Both the position numbers and the translations under genes were made by a program. Of a stretch of DNA of 64,000 bases, positions 23,601 through 35,563 are shown one piece after another (the stretch's first letter is position 1; every line of letters begins with the position of its first letter). The notes under the pieces were generated by a model that worked only from the letters and a program-made list of their open reading frames with translations, was not told the DNA's origin and did not search any database. This DNA comes from Cyathus striatus (Eukaryota; Basidiomycota; Agaricomycetes; Agaricales; Nidulariaceae): contig JAOVFP010000015.1 in NCBI GenBank assembly GCA_025738555.1, positions 496,001-560,000 of the forward strand. Direction: 5' to 3'.

Positions 23601-24347
23601 CGCAATCCCAATGATTTCAAGCTCCTCTTCTCAAAATAATATCCATTCCATTCCTGAATATGACATGCGTTAAAATATACAGGTACATGAATATGACATA
23701 CCTCCACCCAGTGAAAAGGATTTTCGATGTGAAAATTGACAATACAGATTCGGCAAAAGGATCCCCCTCCTCTGCAGTCCCGACAACGCATAAAAGGTGC
23801 TTCCGGTGATAGGCATGATGAACATGTTGCATGTCCATCCCCTAGCCCTTCAAGTCTAAGAAATTCAGATATGTATTCGTCGATATGGGGGATCCACTGT
23901 AGAGTTGGATGATCCTATATTGATATTAGCATAATTCACACCGAATATATATCTATGTGAAATATTAGCACTTACCGCAGCATATTTCTTTCGTTTTGCT
24001 GATGCTACTTCACTGTCTTCTGTAGATATATCTACGGTTTCAATGAAGCCGCTAGTTAACTTTTGATTGGTCAAGTCTTCACCGCAGTCAATTAGGTCGT
24101 CATTCCAAGTCATTGCAGGACTCTTAGCGGAAGGAAGACAGTCCCAAGCAATAGGCGGCCCAGGGGCTATAGTGTGAGAAGGAAACAAATCCAATCCTGA
24201 AATTGTTACAAGACTAGTACCAGGCCTATGAGAGCCAGAAGTCGTAGGCGTTGATAAATGAAGATGTTCGTGTCCATATGTCAAGTCTTCACTATTGTCC
24301 TCGATATCCACTAACATAGGCTGTGGGCGAGATCGTTTTGGGGGCAT
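20665..24347 (-). CDS. KDZ-family transposase with CxC2-like cysteine cluster
   Basis: DDE-type transposase of the Kyakuja-Dileera-Zisupton group; it would cut and move the surrounding element. The start is MPPKRSRPQP (24347). Exon 1 ends KRKKYAA and an intron of about 59 bp leads to HIDEYISEFLRLEGLGDGH, then a zinc-binding cluster CSSC, RCRDC, CRIC with a following histidine (CxC2-like). Middle exons carry LLRARLFPATVSEPTTAATF and a WRHVRLLKRMGRGH block. The catalytic region shows LYVGLDANFRLKRLN (first Asp), GTVECIRHDL, MDYFF..ISYDIACQW (second Asp) and RTDGEAPERGWAAINSVANS (Glu), then GSRYDTLDDHFGDYNWRK. The C-terminus is helical with a typical SFALRQARIRQDM block and ends at 20665. The frame changes near 22765-22780 without room for an intron, so one base may be missing or extra. 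Otherwise it looks complete. Confidence 0.85.
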
Positions 24348-24921
24348 GACGAAAGACTGAAAACTGAAAAACGAAACACTTACCTATTATTTTAATAGTT
24401 GACTTATCGCTCTCATGTTCATAGCTGCAAACATGGCAAATTTCAACCATGACTTAAGAATTCTCAGCAATAATCCAGAAGCCTTGAGAATTGTAATTGA
24501 CGAACCATTCATGCAAGTATAATCTTGCTGAGAGCTGAGAAAAATGTGATGAGAGGTCGGTGTTAGACTCAGGGAGTGGTATAATATGGTATATGCGATG
24601 CTCATGACAGCTCAACTATCTAAGCTTTAGGAGCAATTTATTCTAAACGTAAACCAAAGGCTGTATTATTACTTACAATATGGATCAAACTACATGTAAG
24701 CAGTAAGAACAAGTTCTGCGATACAAGACAATATGTACTCTGCTCAAACCTACACAATGGAGTATAATTTCGAAGTATCTAGAAACAAAATTGACAAAAT
24801 TATATCTGTAAACACTCAACTCCGCAATGCACTACTGTAATCGTGTTATTTAGTGTCATGGATCAAAGAATAGAAGAAAGTATACTCACAGTCAGTTAAT
24901 TTTCGTGCCTTATTGTAGACA

Positions 24922-25220
24922 TTATTTTTCAAGCTTGCTTTCGCCTTTCGGAACAGCGAGATCTGCCCAGACCATATCACGTCGAATTTTCTAGATCAGA
25001 AATGTAAGTGCAGCTTAAACGAGAGTATCTGACTCACATCTTTTAGATGGTGTAATATAAATGCCGCTCCGTCAGGATCTGACGGAACTGTGATAGGATA
25101 TCTGTCTAACCAGATAAGGAATAGCTTGTCCCAGAAAGACTCCAGCTCCTCGGCCTTTTTTGCAGTGCGGTAGAGCGGTACTAGATGGTGCAAGAGTCTA
25201 TATTTATCCGTTGGCTTCAA
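24922..25220 (-). CDS. Short gene with FW..W..RYP domain, relative of the 26867 gene
   Basis: Two exons: ESFWDKLFLIWLDRYP and LHHLKD join via an intron of about 47 bp (GTGAGT..CTAG) to KIRRDMVWADLAVPKGESK and a stop. The FW(x)nW(x)RYP pattern parallels NFWVDIFLEWFQRWP in the divergent gene at 26867. This is about 85 residues, much shorter than that gene, so it is probably a fragment or a short paralogue. Its start is uncertain. It lies directly upstream of the KDZ transposase on the same strand. Function is unknown. Confidence 0.4.
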
Positions 25221-25779
25221 TAATGGTTTCCTACTCGTTTTCTCTAAAGGCTATAAATATAAATGCCGGAAGTTAGATAAGTTGCATAGAGATATGATCA
25301 AGAACCAGATGACCTTATATCCGCCTGACATTTTCGACTTTACAGTTTGAAATTTGGACATATGTAGAGACAACAAAGAGACAGAAATAAATGTACAATT
25401 CAGGGCTATGAAGGCGCTATTGATTATCTATACTATGGTGTTGTGGAGTAAAAGCTTATTATGGTACTACTGCTCAGTTAATTCGCAATTTCCCAGATCC
25501 TATTACTAACAGCGGTTATTACGTTGAAGCATGGCTCAAGTGTGCCGGAGACCGTAACATGAGGAGGTTTATGCAATACAGTAACATTCGTTTTTTATGG
25601 TGTTTAGTCTAAGGAAGTGTCATAAGAATGAGCATATATCATTGGTAATCCATACTAATTATTCTAGAAATGTTTGTGTACCTATATCTTGAGGATTAGA
25701 GTTTTTGTCTGACGAAGGTTTAATACCTTTGTGAACACGCACAAGTAACTTTAAGAACTTCCAATCCAACTTTCACCAG

Positions 25780-26521
25780 ATGGGCCGTCCTCGCAAACAT
25801 TTCACTTCTGAAGAGAAGAAACTTGCTCGCAGCCTCACCAATAAAAGACACTACATTGCGTAAATATTCACATTCGGTTGCGTTGATTTGTGTTGCTCAA
25901 TAGCAATGTTTTGTATCTTTCTATAGGAATAAGGATAAAATCAATTCCAGACGGCGCTCCAGTTATAACAAAACAAAGAATGGGTATGACTAGTGTTATA
26001 ATAGGATAAAAATAAAATTTAACAGCTTTTCAATCTAGAACAGCGGAGGTAACTCCTCAATACACTCTACTAACCGATCAAGAGTAATGTCCAATACATT
26101 AACTAGTTCTTAAGTATTGAACCTAACCAGCGCACTCAGAAAACAAAGTAATCACCTTTCCTATTGGAGCCATCGTGTTCAATGCCTAATAAAATCGATT
26201 GATGACCGTGTTGGTAACGACTCCGCAGCATATGTTCAGCATATAATTCAGGACGCAATTGCCAACCATAGCAATGATGTTTTAGAAGTTCCCTTAGCGC
26301 AATTGTCACAGTCACAACAATCAGCACGTCGATATGAATCAATGATATTGGAGATTAAAGGACCAGATTGTGACGCTTATCGCACTAGTGCACAGGTATC
26401 TCGTTATGTATCTCAGATCCTGCTTTGGTTGGAGGATGCATACGGTTACACTCTGATCAGTTGGGAAGATTTAGAAGAGGCATATAAACAGAAGAAATTA
26501 TATGTTCAGAATGTAGGTTGA
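25780..26521 (+). CDS. Accessory gene with GRPRKHFTSEEKK N-terminus
   Basis: Exon 1 (25780-25859) encodes MGRPRKHFTSEEKKLARSLT then NKRHYI, and joins in phase over a 67-bp intron to NKDKINSRRRSSYN at 25927. This Arg/Lys-rich start recurs, in my recollection, in many unnamed mushroom proteins linked to transposons, and suggests DNA binding. A downstream exon carries KYHLSYWSHRVQCLIKSIDD in an adjacent frame reading, then a helical region ending YGYTLISWEDLEEAY and a stop at 26521. The middle exon joins (25975-26110) are not fully resolved. It lies in the divergent spacer of the KDZ transposase. Function unknown. Confidence 0.5.
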
Positions 26522-26866
26522 AATGTAGAATATATACAGTATATAGGCGATATTCATAAGATATTTGTGTTAGAAAGCACTGATATTTGAAATCAGAAGT
26601 ACAGGACAGATAGGTCAATGTTTGTAGTTACGAGTGTATACTGCAGTAGAGGACATTACATCAGTTGAAACACGTGTTTTAATTTACGTCTTGATAGCAT
26701 GGACTCATCATGGTGTGGCTGAGGACCTTGAGGTTAATTAGCTCCTGTATAGTAGCTTGTCGGTGTTTCCCTAAGCCACACTAAGCCAATTCGAGAAAAA
26801 AACTCTATTCCCCATTACGAACTGACCGCCGGCAGCGCCACCTTCACACTAGTTGTTATTCTCTCA

Positions 26867-29515
26867 ATGGCTCCCCGTTCTTGGGCCAGTGATGAGCAGA
26901 AGCTGTTCCTAGTGTCAAAACGTTTATCACATGCTGAAGCGAGTCGTCGAGGTGCTTTAGATAATTTCTGGGTTGATATCTTTCTCGAATGGTTCCAAAG
27001 ATGGCCTATTGAAGGCATGGAAGATGTAGCACAGGAAGTGAATGCCGCGGCTATTGCTAAAGGAATAGGCGACAGAAAGGATGTTAGTGCCCACTTTACT
27101 TTACGGCACTGTCAAACTACTTATAGTTATTGATCTATCCCCGTATTCCTAGCAAATCAAAGTCTGGTTTAATAATCACGGACTTGCTGGCGAAGCTCGA
27201 CAGAAGAAACTTAAGAAAAAGGCTCTCGATGCATTTCAAAAGGAATCTCGCGACGGACGCCTACTTCAGGAATCCGAGCTATACTCCAAGCACTTCTATA
27301 AGGCAGAGTTGAAGCCAAGTGTCGACATAGAAATCAAGGAGAAGGGATTAGGTAGACATGAGGCCCTGACTTACCGCAGAAAGCGCACTTTGGAAGCTTA
27401 TGAAAATGCACCAGAGCATGTTAAGAAGTTTATACGTGAGGAGGCGATACAGCTTAAAACAGAGAAGTCGATAAGGAAAGAGGAAACTCAAGATCCCGAT
27501 ACAAGCCCTGAATCGAGTATGAAATCAAAGGCAAAGTAAGCACTCCGGCTATTATTTTTCAGATACAATGACATCTAATGATTTAATTGCATTCAGTAAT
27601 ATCCGAGAGCTCACTGCGCTGGTTCCCATTATCCTCGACGGCCTTACAGACAAAACACAGTGGGCATTTACGATATTGGCTGCTGGGCCCCATCCAGACT
27701 ATGATGGAAATGTCAGATCATTTAGGCAGGTTTTATATCTGATTTACGTTTCTTCTATAATAACTGTGATTTCATATAGTTATCATTCAGGAACCAGCCA
27801 CTATCGATCGTTCGAGTCATATCCAAAATTTGAGAAAGAGGTCCTTAGGCCTTTCATAGTACATGCTCGAAATGCATTTTGTACGTCTATCACGATCATA
27901 ATTCTTTCATTATCTTGATAATATACTAGCGACAATGCAAGGTTATTCCCAATCACAGTTTGCTGGACCTTCCATGGATAATGTTGCGGAATCAAGCGTG
28001 CAAGCAGTCGAGCGTCAGAAATACGAGACAGAACATCAACAGAAGGAGGCTAAGCATCAGCGAAAAGAGGCCAAGCGTCAACGAAAAAAGGGCATGCGTC
28101 AGCAGGAAGAGGCCGAACCAGAGCATCAGAGGAATACACCCCCCGTATTACCAGTTCAGACCACTATCCCATCTTTTGCCTACCAGGAACTTACTCAACT
28201 CGATGCGCATGAAGAGGGTCTATTTGAACCTGGGAACATGTTGCCTACACCGCAGGTCCCTCTTGATCCAAAAGAACTTACATTCATCCTGCCAATGGAG
28301 CCCTTCACTTCAAACCTGGATACAGCGCCCTTTACTTCAAGCCTGATTTTGGATACAGAGTCCTATACTTCAAGCGTATCATTTGATAGCACTATAGCAC
28401 CAACAACTGATGCACCTGTGTCCTTAGATTCTCATCTATACCGCCAACAAGGAGCGCTACCGATTCCTGATATTGGATCACTCGGTATAATGAATGTGCC
28501 ACTAGTTGATATTACAGCAGAATTCAATTCTCAACTTGAAAACTGCCAGTCGTCGATCATTCCTTCCTCTTTCTCTGAGGCTCCGTACCCGGGGCACATT
28601 GAAACATTGTCGATCGACACACTTCCTCTACTGCCAGCACCTTCTTCTGAGGTGATTGCTAGCCCTATAGTTTCGAATGAAACTACCATTGCAGAACAGC
28701 CATCGCACTCTGATGTTCCGTTTTCATCCACAGGAGATCGTTTGCCGTCTAGGCGTGCACGGAAACCTATTTTATCGAAAGAAGTTCGTACTCTAACTGA
28801 AGATCAGTCGCCATACCTTCCTGAGTGGATTGTTGTTGCTAAACGATATCTATGCGATGAAAGTCTTGGCCAAGAATGGACACGGTGTATGAATGCATGG
28901 TTAGAGCTTGAGAGGAGTCTTTCAGTAGACTCTATTTCTTCGGTATGTATTGGCTCCAGCTCCTTTCGTTATTCGATGACTAACTGCTCAATTATAAACC
29001 AGCATCGTCTTCCGGAGGTTAAGCATCGCCCAGCTGATCTCTCGCAGTGGCTTGCAACACGGAAATACAACACCATACCTTCCATTAATCGCAAAACATT
29101 TGCAGCTCAGTGGCGCACATGGTGGCAGGCAATGCAGCCTGAATGGAGACGCACAGGGAAGCCCAGCTCCCTTCCGTTGCCGCTTAAAACTCACCAGGAC
29201 GATCAACGGCCACTTCAAACTCTCAGGAAAGGGGGGCCAAGTGGTATCGTAACTGTGATTATTGGTTTAAAGTGGTGGTGGTCACCACAATCAACAGATT
29301 GGACGAAGGCAGTGAAAGATGTTGCCAGCTGTTTGGAATACATGATAGACCCATGCCGCAACAACTTAAGTCCAAATTTTTCAGCTGATGGTACAGCCAC
29401 ACATAAGCGTCGCCATGGAGTGGTAGAGGAAGAATCGAAAAATGCGAAGTTATCAAAGCGTAGCCGCACAGAGGGGCGGCACTGTATGCCTTCTACCAGA
29501 CTTAGCAGGCGCTAA
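26867..29515 (+). CDS. Large accessory gene of the KDZ element (FW..WP / WWxxxQPxWR family)
   Basis: Exon 1 (26867-27082) encodes MAPRSWASDEQKLFLVSKRL and FWVDIFLEWFQRWP. Exon 2 (27153-27516) starts QIKVWFNNHG. Exon 3 (from 27563) has LIAFSNIRELTALVPIILDG and TQWAFTILAAGPHPDYDG, followed by a YHSGTSHYRSFESYPKFEKE exon. A long exon from about 27933 starts with an E/K/Q-rich repeat (KHQRKEAKRQRK), then an acidic Ser/Thr/Pro-rich stretch. A 65-bp intron (GTATGT..CTAAC..CAG) near 28939 leads to WLATRKYN, WRTWWQAMQPEWR, then GGPSGIVTVIIGLKWWW and a basic tail ending at 29515. I recognise the domain order from unnamed Agaricomycete proteins near transposons; no enzyme motif is visible. It appears intact. 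Its location, divergent from the transposase inside the same inverted repeats, suggests a role in the element, which is inference. Confidence 0.7.
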
Positions 29516-31010
29516 GTAACGCTGGACCGAGTGGTAGTAACCTACCTCGTTTTTCTTGTTTTCTGTATTTTGCTATAATCTTCTGTGTCAGCTTCTTGGA
29601 CGTTTGTCATGCTCTTCTTGCATTTTAGTCAGGTTTTAATACTTACCCTTATTCTTGATATGTAGACTGTCGAAAAAGTGTTGTATAGTTTTGTTAAATT
29701 TTGTTCAATATATATTGGGTTTTGGAAGTTGAATCATCCATTAACATCATGTGTAGTGTAAAGAACATACAAAAAAATAGTTTAATGTCATAAAATACAG
29801 TATAAAGAAGATATAGTATATTATAAGGGATTATATCCGATGTGATAAGGGCAGATAGAATATTAATGTAGATGGAATAAGTCTCGCATTCACCCCTAGA
29901 GTGACAAAAGACACCCAAGGAATGAGGGGTACAGAATCCCGGACGGGACGAAATTATCAAATCGTTGGTTGAATCCGTAGTGCGAAGCAGGATATGCAGT
30001 TCTGATGATAACGTTAAGTACCGGGACAACAAACGGCAGTAAGCAAAACATACAGGGCCATAAATAAACAAGCTGGCTCTCGGGGATGTCGCAGCCTAAA
30101 ATATTGAAGACTTAGTGGAAGTAAGTCGAGCAGGGTCCCACAACATAGAAGCCGAATTAATTAGCCAGAAAATCCAGCACTGCGAGGTCAACCATCAATG
30201 ATACCCAGAAGTATGAGTCCACCAATGCCCCCGACCCTCCCGAATGAGGTCCCCACCCGTTTCGGTATCCCCAACGATGGTCCCCCGCGACGACTGCAGA
30301 AAGAAACAATGAGGGGTAAGAAAAGAGTAGAGAGTAGACATCTCACAGTATGGGTAGATGGTACATAGGTCATATGGGGATGTTGTCGAAGCATCGTTAG
30401 AATCTTGGAAGAATCGATGCAACTCGAATATGTTTTATGACATCGAGTCCAGAAAACAGAAGGACAGCAGCTAGCTGAGTACTTAAGCTGTATGAAAAGT
30501 TGAAGCAGAGAGCACGTACTAACTTCGGGGGTTTATCTTGTCCATTCATCCTGGGTGCTCTTGGACACAAATCTTGTTGCTGGCAGCTTGGGGCGAAGGG
30601 ATCAAGCGTTTGATTCCCTGGTCTTTTACGAGTTAGGCAGAAAGGTCCAAGTCGAAGGTGGGGTGGGTTGCCTCTGGTCATGGCCTAGAGGAGTTGGTAT
30701 TAGGAGGGAACGACATGTGCTATTGGATTGAGTCAATAACTGAGAGAGGTACTACGGCAGTCTGAAATACGCACTGTGAACGTCCATGAGGTTGTTGGTG
30801 GAGGAATCATAGCGGTGGAAGAAGCATAAGTTGCAACATCCTCTGTAGCCGCGGTTGCCTCACTGGTGGGTGCTTCCGTCACGGTTCCCAATGCAACAGT
30901 CCCTGACACAGTAGCCACCGATGCAGCAGTTGTAGTCGCATTGATCAGCCAAACTGTTGGCAATCTCCGTTTACATCCAACGCCGTGGGGTTAATGTCAA
31001 CTAGAAGATG
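29516..31010. other. Non-coding stretch with a possible decayed S/T-rich protein
   Basis: 29516-30180 shows nothing. On the minus strand 30963-30735 reads a Thr/Ala/Ser-rich segment (TTTAASVATVSGTVALGTVT) and 30394-30188 ends GRVGGIGGLILLGII. Together these look like the ectodomain and membrane-anchor ends of a fungal S/T-rich surface protein, but the parts are in different frames and a continuous gene cannot be built. I treat it as a possible pseudogene only. Confidence 0.25.
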
Positions 31011-31442
31011 TAGGAGCTCGTCAGTGCCAAGAACGTCATGTACACATTGTTATGCTCACCCCTGTACGCCAATACTAGGTCTTGCGTTACAGTATGGTTT
31101 ATTGTAAACCTCTACACCGTAGATGAACATGCATTTTATCAGTCTTTAAGCTATAGAAAAAACTGACAAGTAGGTACAAACCTGAAGTTTCGAGCTGTTA
31201 TTCTAGCTGGAATGTAGAGGTTGGCGACCAAATGTATCTTGTGTACCTTGTATGCTTATTGTCAATGTGTTATGTACACATATGCAAAAGAGGTACAAAC
31301 ACACTTACCGTCTACGCACTCTATTCTGGAGACAAAATCTGCGTATCTAGCATTCTTTGGGGTGCAAGGGATGTTTGTGGGGCGGGGTAATGTGGTAAGA
31401 ATTGACCTAGTCGATCAGTATTCGAGAGAGAAGTAAATGGTT

Positions 31443-31553
31443 GTGTTTACGTTGAACGTTCGAACGTTGATCAAGCACGTGCATGACGCGCGTCGCATCG
31501 TGTGACAAGTTCGTTTATTATCATTGTCAACGTTCGAATGTTCAACGTAACAC
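31443..31553. mobile_element. 111-bp foldback MITE
   Basis: GTGTTTACGTTGAACGTTCG plus AACGTTGA at the left is matched in inverse by TCAACGTTCGAATGTTCAAC plus GTAACAC at the right, with one indel and one CpG-type change. A related half site (GTTACGTTAACTGTTCAAAC) follows at 31560. No coding capacity. Confidence 0.65.
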
Positions 31554-33080
31554 CCGTGCGTTACGTTAACTGTTCAAACGTTCAGGCCTCAGGGCAAGTT
31601 GTTCAATTCCTGCCCTCCTAGCTGGCTTCCTTTACTCAGTACTGTATAGCCACAAATCTACAACTTCCCAAGCTTCAGAAGGGCTCCGAGTCAAACCACC
31701 ATCTCAGGCCCTCTCCTCGGAAGCAGCCTTCCCACCAAGAACATATGAGGACTGTCCCTTCGTACTTGGAAAGGCTATAACTTCTGTTCTCCTCTCCCCT
31801 TCTGCATCCACTCTACCGAATTCAACCTTCTCTCTAATAGATACCAAATACCAGATACCAGTCCACCTGCTTGTCTCTAGCTCTCTCGCCCGATACTTGA
31901 TATACCAGGGCATGTAACTGATAATAGCCCCAGTTCTCCAAAGGTGTGCATTTACGTTCTCACTGATCTCTATTCCACTTGTCCTGACTCATTTCAAGCA
32001 AACCTCGACTCTTCAACACATATCAGACATGTCGTCCCTGTACACGGTGCAACTGAAGCTTCGAATGTCTCAGTCGTTGCAGCTAAGAACTGGAAGAGGG
32101 CTCGAATAGCATCTTCTGAATGCACCTATGCTCTCTTCACCACCGTTTGATCTCAAGTCACGATACTTCCACTCATGTTATCTTTACACCATCGCAATTG
32201 ACGGCCTCAGCTCTTAAATTCTGCGTTGACTAGTGGCTCTAGTGATGCGTTCCCCAGCGGGAGAAAAACCCTACCCCAGTGATCCCTCCCGCTATGGAGA
32301 TCTACCTACCAAATCTGGCGCCCATTGCAGTAGCCATGGTTAATGCAACCCTAGCCAGCTGATTCGATATTACATCGTGTATTTGGAGTTGGAAGTAGAT
32401 TCTAGCTTGGAAAGAAGTATGTTTCGATTCAATTATGTGCTGTCATTATTTCTCATTTGTTTGTTTTGACACAGGGTCTGTACATGCCGTCGGCTCATAC
32501 ATTCTTAGCCCAATATGGGCGGTAGGAAGAGCTGCAAGCCCCGAAGTCCTGTAAGAATGTACAATACATATACCACCATTCAAGATCGCATTGGTGTGGA
32601 ATTCTACAGAACAACCAAACCCCCGATGTCCAGGTTTCTTTTAGAACTCTATCCGATACCAGTATACAGATAGTATCGAGAAGCATAGCTATATATTTGG
32701 TTTGGGTGTTGTTAATGCTGTATCCTATCTCTCTCGCCGTCTCCCTTCGTTATGGACACAGCATTCCACCTCCAGCTTGTCATCATTTAGCTACATAGTC
32801 ATATAGCTTAATTTAGGATTTTAATGAGTGAAAATCCTGATTCCGAATGTGTTATGTTTTTTCAAGAAAACATACCTGACAATCAGAAAAACATACATGC
32901 TCAGAATACCGATCAAAATAAATATAGTACAGAAAACATTAGATTTGTTTTGCAGAGAAAACATACCCACTAAGTTTATGTCGATCCCGAACACATGGAA
33001 TAAATAAAGATTAACTTTAATTAACATAGAATCACAGAATGATGAGACATTGATATAATGCAACTGAATTTGGATCATGT
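31554..33080. other. KDZ element interior, no gene recognised
   Basis: Short frames only. A 69-codon minus frame at 31704-31913 is clean but matches nothing I know. 32820-33100 is AT-rich. Confidence 0.4.
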
Positions 33081-33286
33081 CGGGTCGGGATGTGCGCACA
33101 CAGGAACAAGATCTTCTTAAGATCTGTCAACCATATTTGGTTTGCGTCGGGTCGGGATGGTGTCGGTATGTGCGACACGGGAATGAGATCTTTTTAAGAT
33201 CTGCTGACCAAATTGGGTTTGCATCGGGTCGGGATGTGCGCCCATACACGACCGAGATCTTGCTAAGATCTATCTAGACAGTACCG
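33081..33286 (+). repeat. Three tandem ~70-bp units with AGATCT palindromes
   Basis: Units start CGGGTCGGGATG at 33081, 33148 and 33225. Each contains AGATCTTnnnAAGATCT, whose 7-bp arms are kept while the 3-base loop varies (CTT, TTT, GCT). Confidence 0.8.
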
Positions 33287-33719
33287 GGTCCCATAGTAGT
33301 CCATTGTATACGAGGAAACTACTAGTACTACAACAACTTCAATGTATACCAGGTTACCATTGTAGTTACAACAAGGAATATATTGTGATTACACTTGTAA
33401 TTTACAGGATCGATACATTACGCTCCAGTTCTAATTACCGTGCTTAATGTATCATGTACACACCATCAGGTGCAACATGAGCTATTACTGGTTAAAATTT
33501 CATACAAACTGGAATGTAGTTGGTCTAGAAATTATGGTTGAAGTGTTGCGAAGGTTACAGGTACCATCAACCTGACCCGTACCCATACCTGCTGGTACCC
33601 GTGACCCGTGCCATTGCCTATGTATTCATATCACTATAATCCTCCTACCGCACCTTCAAGTGTTCATATTGACAGCCTATTTAGTACACCTTCCAATAAT
33701 CTGTCTCACTTATATGCTA

Positions 33720-33868
33720 ACGGCCTAAATTATACAAGCAGAAGGGCATTTGAAGTAAGTATAGTGACTTTCGTAATCGTTTTGCTTATGTAACGTGAGC
33801 GCCGAATGCCAAGCGTTGACACAGGTTGACACGAATCAAAAGCAAGTGCATGCGGTTCCCGGACACCG
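33720..33868 (-). repeat. KDZ element right terminal inverted repeat
   Basis: Inverse copy of 17171-17320, ending GGTTCCCGGACACCG. Followed by TACCCACTACC. Confidence 0.85.
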
Positions 33869-35563
33869 TACCCACTACCTGACATTCTTTCTCATAAATA
33901 CATAAAGAAATAAGGCCGGCAAGCGGCACAGCCCACTACCTCAAGAATATGATTACATGGTAAGAGATACTGAATAACAGGATAGCAAAGAAGGATAGGG
34001 GGGCTGATTGTCGATGAGAGTATTACAGGAGAACGCTTAATAAGACTTAATTTCACCGAAGAAAGTCAACTCATCAGTAACATTGGGGATGGGAAATGTG
34101 GATGCAGAAATGTTGCAGAATTTATAGATCTTATTATATATGTATATAGCCACAGGCGAGAAATCAATAGAGAGAAATTACTGAATAGGAGAGATATGAA
34201 TAGACACATAAAGTATTTGAAAAAATAGAGTGACAATAGAGACTTGAATAAATTTAAAAGTGAGTAGGTAGTTAAACTCATTTGGAAGTGGGGCTGACAG
34301 GACGACAACGCATCAAAGGACACAAAGGCCGGAGAGGAGAACTGGAAAGCCACATGATCGAAATGAATCTTGGCCGAACGGCTGGAGAGTTTGAGAAGAA
34401 GAGAGTGCATAGTCAATGTGCTCAAGAAACCCGTCGAAGTGCTCAATGCAAACTCCAAATCCCCTTCTTTGGCTTTCATCTTCTCTCCACTGTCATAATA
34501 TTTTGCTTCTCAATCCTGGGGTACAGTACCTGGGTCGAGCCAGCGTACGTCGATGATGTGATTTGCTTACTCGTATGCCATAGATTACGTAGGGGACACT
34601 GGATTGGTGAGAAATGACAACGGTAGGTTGTGTGTTAGTTTCCCATGTCCAACTCGGAGATGGGGAAAAGTTCACATACAGTTGGACTTGTGGGTGTATG
34701 GTACAGTGCTCATGCTTTAAAGAGAGGAGCTGTATAGCTGTTTAATTGTTGTGTGCTGGGGAATGCAGCGGATAGATCTTCTGCTATGATCAGATCAATA
34801 TCCACTTTATATAATATGAGTACTCAGTATACGCACTGCCGATCCTATCCTACTCAGTATCCTTCATTCGATAGCACATCGTACAAGTATCTTCCTGCAG
34901 AGAGTAGTGTCAATTAGTCAATTATACTAGGTAGAGATTGCCTTGTTGAAACAAAATGTTAGTATCGAGCATAGTGTAACACGATACAGAAAACGTACGC
35001 AGAACTTATGCAACTTCCTGGTTCAATTATGTCAATGCGGTATTAATGATAGCGCATAGGCAGGCCTGGGAGGTACAGGGATGATGGCCATGGTGGAGGG
35101 TGGAGGGTGAGGGGTAGTCGCTAGTGGTTGTGGTCATGGTTGTCGTGATTGGCTGTGGTGAGTTATGGTAATCGTGGTGCAGAGAGAGGGGAACGAGAAG
35201 GATAGTTATATTGCCAGGCGCGGGGCAGCCTAGGGATTTTCGAGAGCCATGGTGCCGATGCAGTGTTTTCGAGGACTTATACATCGTTGGGAGGGTATTT
35301 CGTTGAGATTTTGGCTCACAGATATATTCATTAAAAGGGATCCAAAGAGTTAACGATGTAGATACGGCTCACTTTACAGATAACACATTCTCTCTACCAG
35401 TGGGTAACAATCATAATAGAGAAGGTCGCAAAACTATGGGTGTAGTAGTGAGACAGAAACAGACAATGAAAGCTGGGAGAAGAATGGACTGTTATGGACC
35501 TGCGAATAAATGTAATGATGAGAAGGGCGAGAACGAAGAGTAGGTGCTTCGTCAGCGCCGTCA
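33869..35563. other. Non-coding spacer
   Basis: Contains copy 3 of the GGCCGGCAAGCGGCA..CCCACTACC motif (33911-33942). No gene recognised; the 137-codon minus frame at 34066-34479 has no family signature. Confidence 0.4.
33911..33942 (+). repeat. GGCCGGCAAGCGGCA..GCCCACTACC motif, copy 3
   Basis: AATAAGGCCGGCAAGCGGCA then CAGCCCACTACC, about 43 bases beyond the KDZ right end. Closest to copy 1 at 11308. Confidence 0.6.

Larger units (their letters stand above)
17171..33868. mobile_element. Candidate 16.7-kb KDZ DNA transposon
   Basis: The outer ends are inverted repeats starting CGGTGTCCGGGAACCGCATG. The first ~115 bases of both ends are nearly identical and similarity extends to about 150. 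Two of the few differences are CpG changes. Between the ends lie a full-length KDZ transposase (minus), two spliced accessory genes on the plus strand and several small nested repeats. KDZ elements are known to be large and to carry passenger genes in Agaricomycetes. The flanks show TA next to each end and CCCACT nearby, but I could not define a clean duplication. Unity of the element is inference from the inverted ends enclosing the transposase. Confidence 0.65.

Noticed and set aside
26867..29515. TET/JBP dioxygenase, often carried by fungal KDZ elements
   Set aside because: No HxD..H iron-binding pattern or other dioxygenase motif is visible in any of the accessory genes.
31704..31913. 69-codon clean minus open frame
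   Set aside because: No recognised similarity, no start context or exon partners; could be chance.
34066..34479. 137-codon minus open frame
   Set aside because: AT-rich hydrophobic reading without family signature.
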